From contig JAFEBM010000018.1 of the NCBI GenBank assembly GCA_018242685.1, positions 62,001 to 126,000 of the forward strand: DNA of 64,000 bases. Reading direction: 5' to 3'. This stretch comes from Nitrospira sp. GTDB lineage: Bacteria; Nitrospirota; Nitrospiria; Nitrospirales; Nitrospiraceae. The notes under the pieces are model-generated. The model did no database searches and was not told the origin of the DNA. It saw only the letters and a list, made by a program, of their open reading frames with translations. Every line of letters begins with the position of its first letter. The first letter of the stretch is position 1. A program made the translations under genes and the position numbers. This document shows, one piece after another, positions 62,443 through 64,000 of the stretch.

Positions 62443-63045
62443 GTGTCAACCAACCCTTCATACGGCCGGCGAGATTTCCTGAAAGATTCCGTCATTTCTA
62501 CTGTCAAAGCTGTGCGTGAAGTCGTCAAGGAGGCGGATGGTCTTCCGTCGGAGCCGCAGCCTCCTCCGATGCGCCTTGACTGGCTGCGCCCTCCTGGTGC
62601 GGTGGGGGAACAACTGTTTCTTGAACGCTGTACGAAATGCAATGATTGCGTTACGGCCTGTTCACCCGGCGCGATCGTCGCCCATCCGCAGGACGGTACC
62701 CCGGTTCTTTTTGCCGATCAATCACCCTGCCTCCTCTGCGAAGACCTCCCCTGCATCGCAGCCTGTGGGACGGAGGCGCTCTTGCCCGTCATGGGGGTCA
62801 ACCAAGTCCACATGGGAATCGCCGCGGTTTCTCACCGATTCTGTACGGCGGGCCAGGGATGCCATGCGTGCGTATCGAAGTGTCCAACGGACGCCCTTGT
62901 CGTGGATTTTGCGTCATTGCATCTATCGGTGGTGGAGGAAGCCTGTGTCGGGTGTGGAATGTGTGAAATGGTCTGTAAGACGGTCAACGACCATGTTGCA
63001 ATCCGAGTGGTGCCGGCACGGCATCTGGCAAGGATCGATTCATGA
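62443..63045 (+). CDS. Ferredoxin-type protein with four 4Fe-4S clusters and Tat-like leader
   Basis: 200 residues from GTG. Near the N-terminus GRRDFLKDSV is a twin-arginine-like motif followed by a weakly hydrophobic stretch, so export is possible but uncertain. Four cysteine sets follow: CTKCNDCVTACSPG, CLLCEDLPCIAAC, CTAGQGCHACVSKCPTDA and CVGCGMCEMVC, as in NapG/NapF- and MauM-type ferredoxins. Likely an electron carrier or accessory for a molybdopterin enzyme. Next gene is a TorD-like chaperone, which supports that. Confidence 0.78.
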   Translation: MSTNPSYGRRDFLKDSVISTVKAVREVVKEADGLPSEPQPPPMRLDWLRPPGAVGEQLFLERCTKCNDCVTACSPGAIVAHPQDGTPVLFADQSPCLLCEDLPCIAACGTEALLPVMGVNQVHMGIAAVSHRFCTAGQGCHACVSKCPTDALVVDFASLHLSVVEEACVGCGMCEMVCKTVNDHVAIRVVPARHLARIDS

Positions 63046-63202
63046 TGGCGTCACTCCGACGAGATCGTTCAGCGGACAATCTCAATTTGCAACATCGAAC
63101 CAATTCACTCTTGACTTCGTACCGCCCTTATTCATATACATACATGGCTCTGTTGCCTGATCCTGAGGGTTGGGTGAACGAGGCGGCTAGGAGACGATCG
63201 CT

Positions 63203-64000
63203 ATGACGAATCAACAGCCGATGCAAGGGGTATCTGCATCAGCAACCGCCACACTGCCGAATCTTTCCACCATCAAGGACTCTCCCACCGTCGAACGCGC
63301 GCTGAATCGCAGCAAAATCTATTTACTGATCTCATGGAGTCTTCTGTACCCGGAGGACGAGGAATTTCTCGATTATCTCCGGTGCGGAGAGTTCGTGGAA
63401 GATGGTCGGGCTGCTCTCGCTGCTTTGGAAGGCGCCCTCGGTTCCGAGGGCAATGGACAAGCCAAGGAAAAGTTGGGCTTGCTCAAACAACAATTTGATC
63501 GGGTGGAGAGCCTGATCGCTTCCGAATGTGTCAACTGGCAGCTTGGCGATCTTCAGTCGGAACACCGCCGCGTGTTCAGTAATGTGATTACGCTCGATTG
63601 CCCTCCTTACGAAACGCTCTTCGGGAATGACCACGTGTTTGCGCAATCTCACGTGATGGGCGATATCTCCGGTTTCTACAAAGCCTTCGGAGTCGAATTG
63701 TCGAAAGATATTCATGAGCGACTCGATCACCTCAGCGTTGAATTCGAATTCATGCACTTCCTCGCGTACAAGGAATCCTACTCGCTCTGTCACGATGGAC
63801 TGGAAAAGACGCAGATTGTGGTCGACGCGCAGAAGAAGTTCGTCAAAAATCATATCGGCCGATGGGTGCCGTTGTTCTGCCGTATGTTGACCAAGAAAGC
63901 GGATTCGGGTCTCTTTAAGTTGGTGGCGGATATGACTGCTGATTGGATGGACTTTGAGACGGTATTCTTGGGGGTGACCCCGCAACCCTATACGGAAACC
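63203..64000 (+). CDS. TorD-like redox-enzyme maturation chaperone, truncated by the window end
   Basis: 266 codons from the ATG at 63203, still open at 64000; AGGAG lies about 9 bases upstream. The helical TorD/DmsD-type pattern is visible: RSKIYLLISWSLLYPEDEEFLDYLR, DCPPYETLFGNDHVFAQSHVMGDISGFYKAFG and VEFEFMHFLAYKES, followed by FVKNHIGRWVPLFCRMLTKK, a hallmark of these proteins. They bind the signal peptide of a Tat-exported bis-MGD enzyme and help load its cofactor. With the Fe-S protein just upstream, the client enzyme (possibly NXR or a related oxidoreductase) is probably encoded beyond the edge. The first 30 residues are hydrophilic and variable. Confidence 0.78.
   Translation, partial: MTNQQPMQGVSASATATLPNLSTIKDSPTVERALNRSKIYLLISWSLLYPEDEEFLDYLRCGEFVEDGRAALAALEGALGSEGNGQAKEKLGLLKQQFDRVESLIASECVNWQLGDLQSEHRRVFSNVITLDCPPYETLFGNDHVFAQSHVMGDISGFYKAFGVELSKDIHERLDHLSVEFEFMHFLAYKESYSLCHDGLEKTQIVVDAQKKFVKNHIGRWVPLFCRMLTKKADSGLFKLVADMTADWMDFETVFLGVTPQPYTET

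Overview
The window looks like a chromosome segment of a Nitrospira-type nitrite oxidiser (phylum Nitrospirota), either canonical or comammox. The evidence is a urea ABC transporter followed by urease genes, two cytochrome bd-like oxidases grouped with membrane c-type cytochromes and an NxrC-like cytochrome/heme-b protein, and a ferredoxin-type protein plus TorD-like chaperone at the right edge. No amo, hao or nxrAB lies inside the window, so the lifestyle cannot be settled from it. GC content is high and most genes sit on the + strand.

Layout. 0.1-3.9 kb: a pentapeptide-repeat protein, scpA-scpB and a convergent lipoprotein. 4.6-16 kb: urtABCDE, then ureABC-ureF-ureG-ureD, with no ureE in the cluster. 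The urease beta gene carries a Tat leader that is clearly a copy of the urtA leader, and it has a second start with its own ribosome binding site just after that leader. 16-22 kb: a fatty-acid desaturase, a secreted cupredoxin-like protein, a Tat-leader glycogen debranching enzyme, a SemiSWEET and an O-methyltransferase. 22.3-36.4 kb: a respiratory region with DUF420 and PCP_red proteins, a bd-like oxidase, DUF3047, two SUMF1-like proteins, three very small single-TM proteins, a second bd-like oxidase, two membrane cytochromes c and an NxrC-like di-heme/heme-b protein, closed by a strong terminator. 36.4-44.1 kb: mobA, a GT9 glycosyltransferase, argS, and tgt-yajC-secD-secF. 44.2-52.6 kb: a large sensor kinase with an NtrC-like regulator bearing a four-cysteine linker, an aldo/keto reductase, an intergenic stretch with DnaA boxes, a thioredoxin-fold protein and a SIMPL protein. 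52.8-60 kb: a defence island in which a type III restriction-modification system (mod broken by a one-base frameshift, res intact) is preceded by one toxin-antitoxin pair and interrupted by another. 60-64 kb: a WD40 protein, an HExxH/zinc-ribbon protein of unknown role, a long palindromic repeat, a Tat-type 4Fe-4S protein and a truncated TorD-like chaperone.

How the genes fit together. urt and ure would import urea and split it to ammonia and CO2. The respiratory block would pass electrons from periplasmic cytochromes to a bd-like terminal oxidase. mobA, the ferredoxin and the TorD-like chaperone would support a bis-MGD enzyme encoded elsewhere or just beyond the right edge. The observation I rate highest is the urtA-derived Tat leader on UreB. 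Next are the unannotatable-size membrane peptides beside the oxidase and the cysteine-bearing linker of the response regulator.
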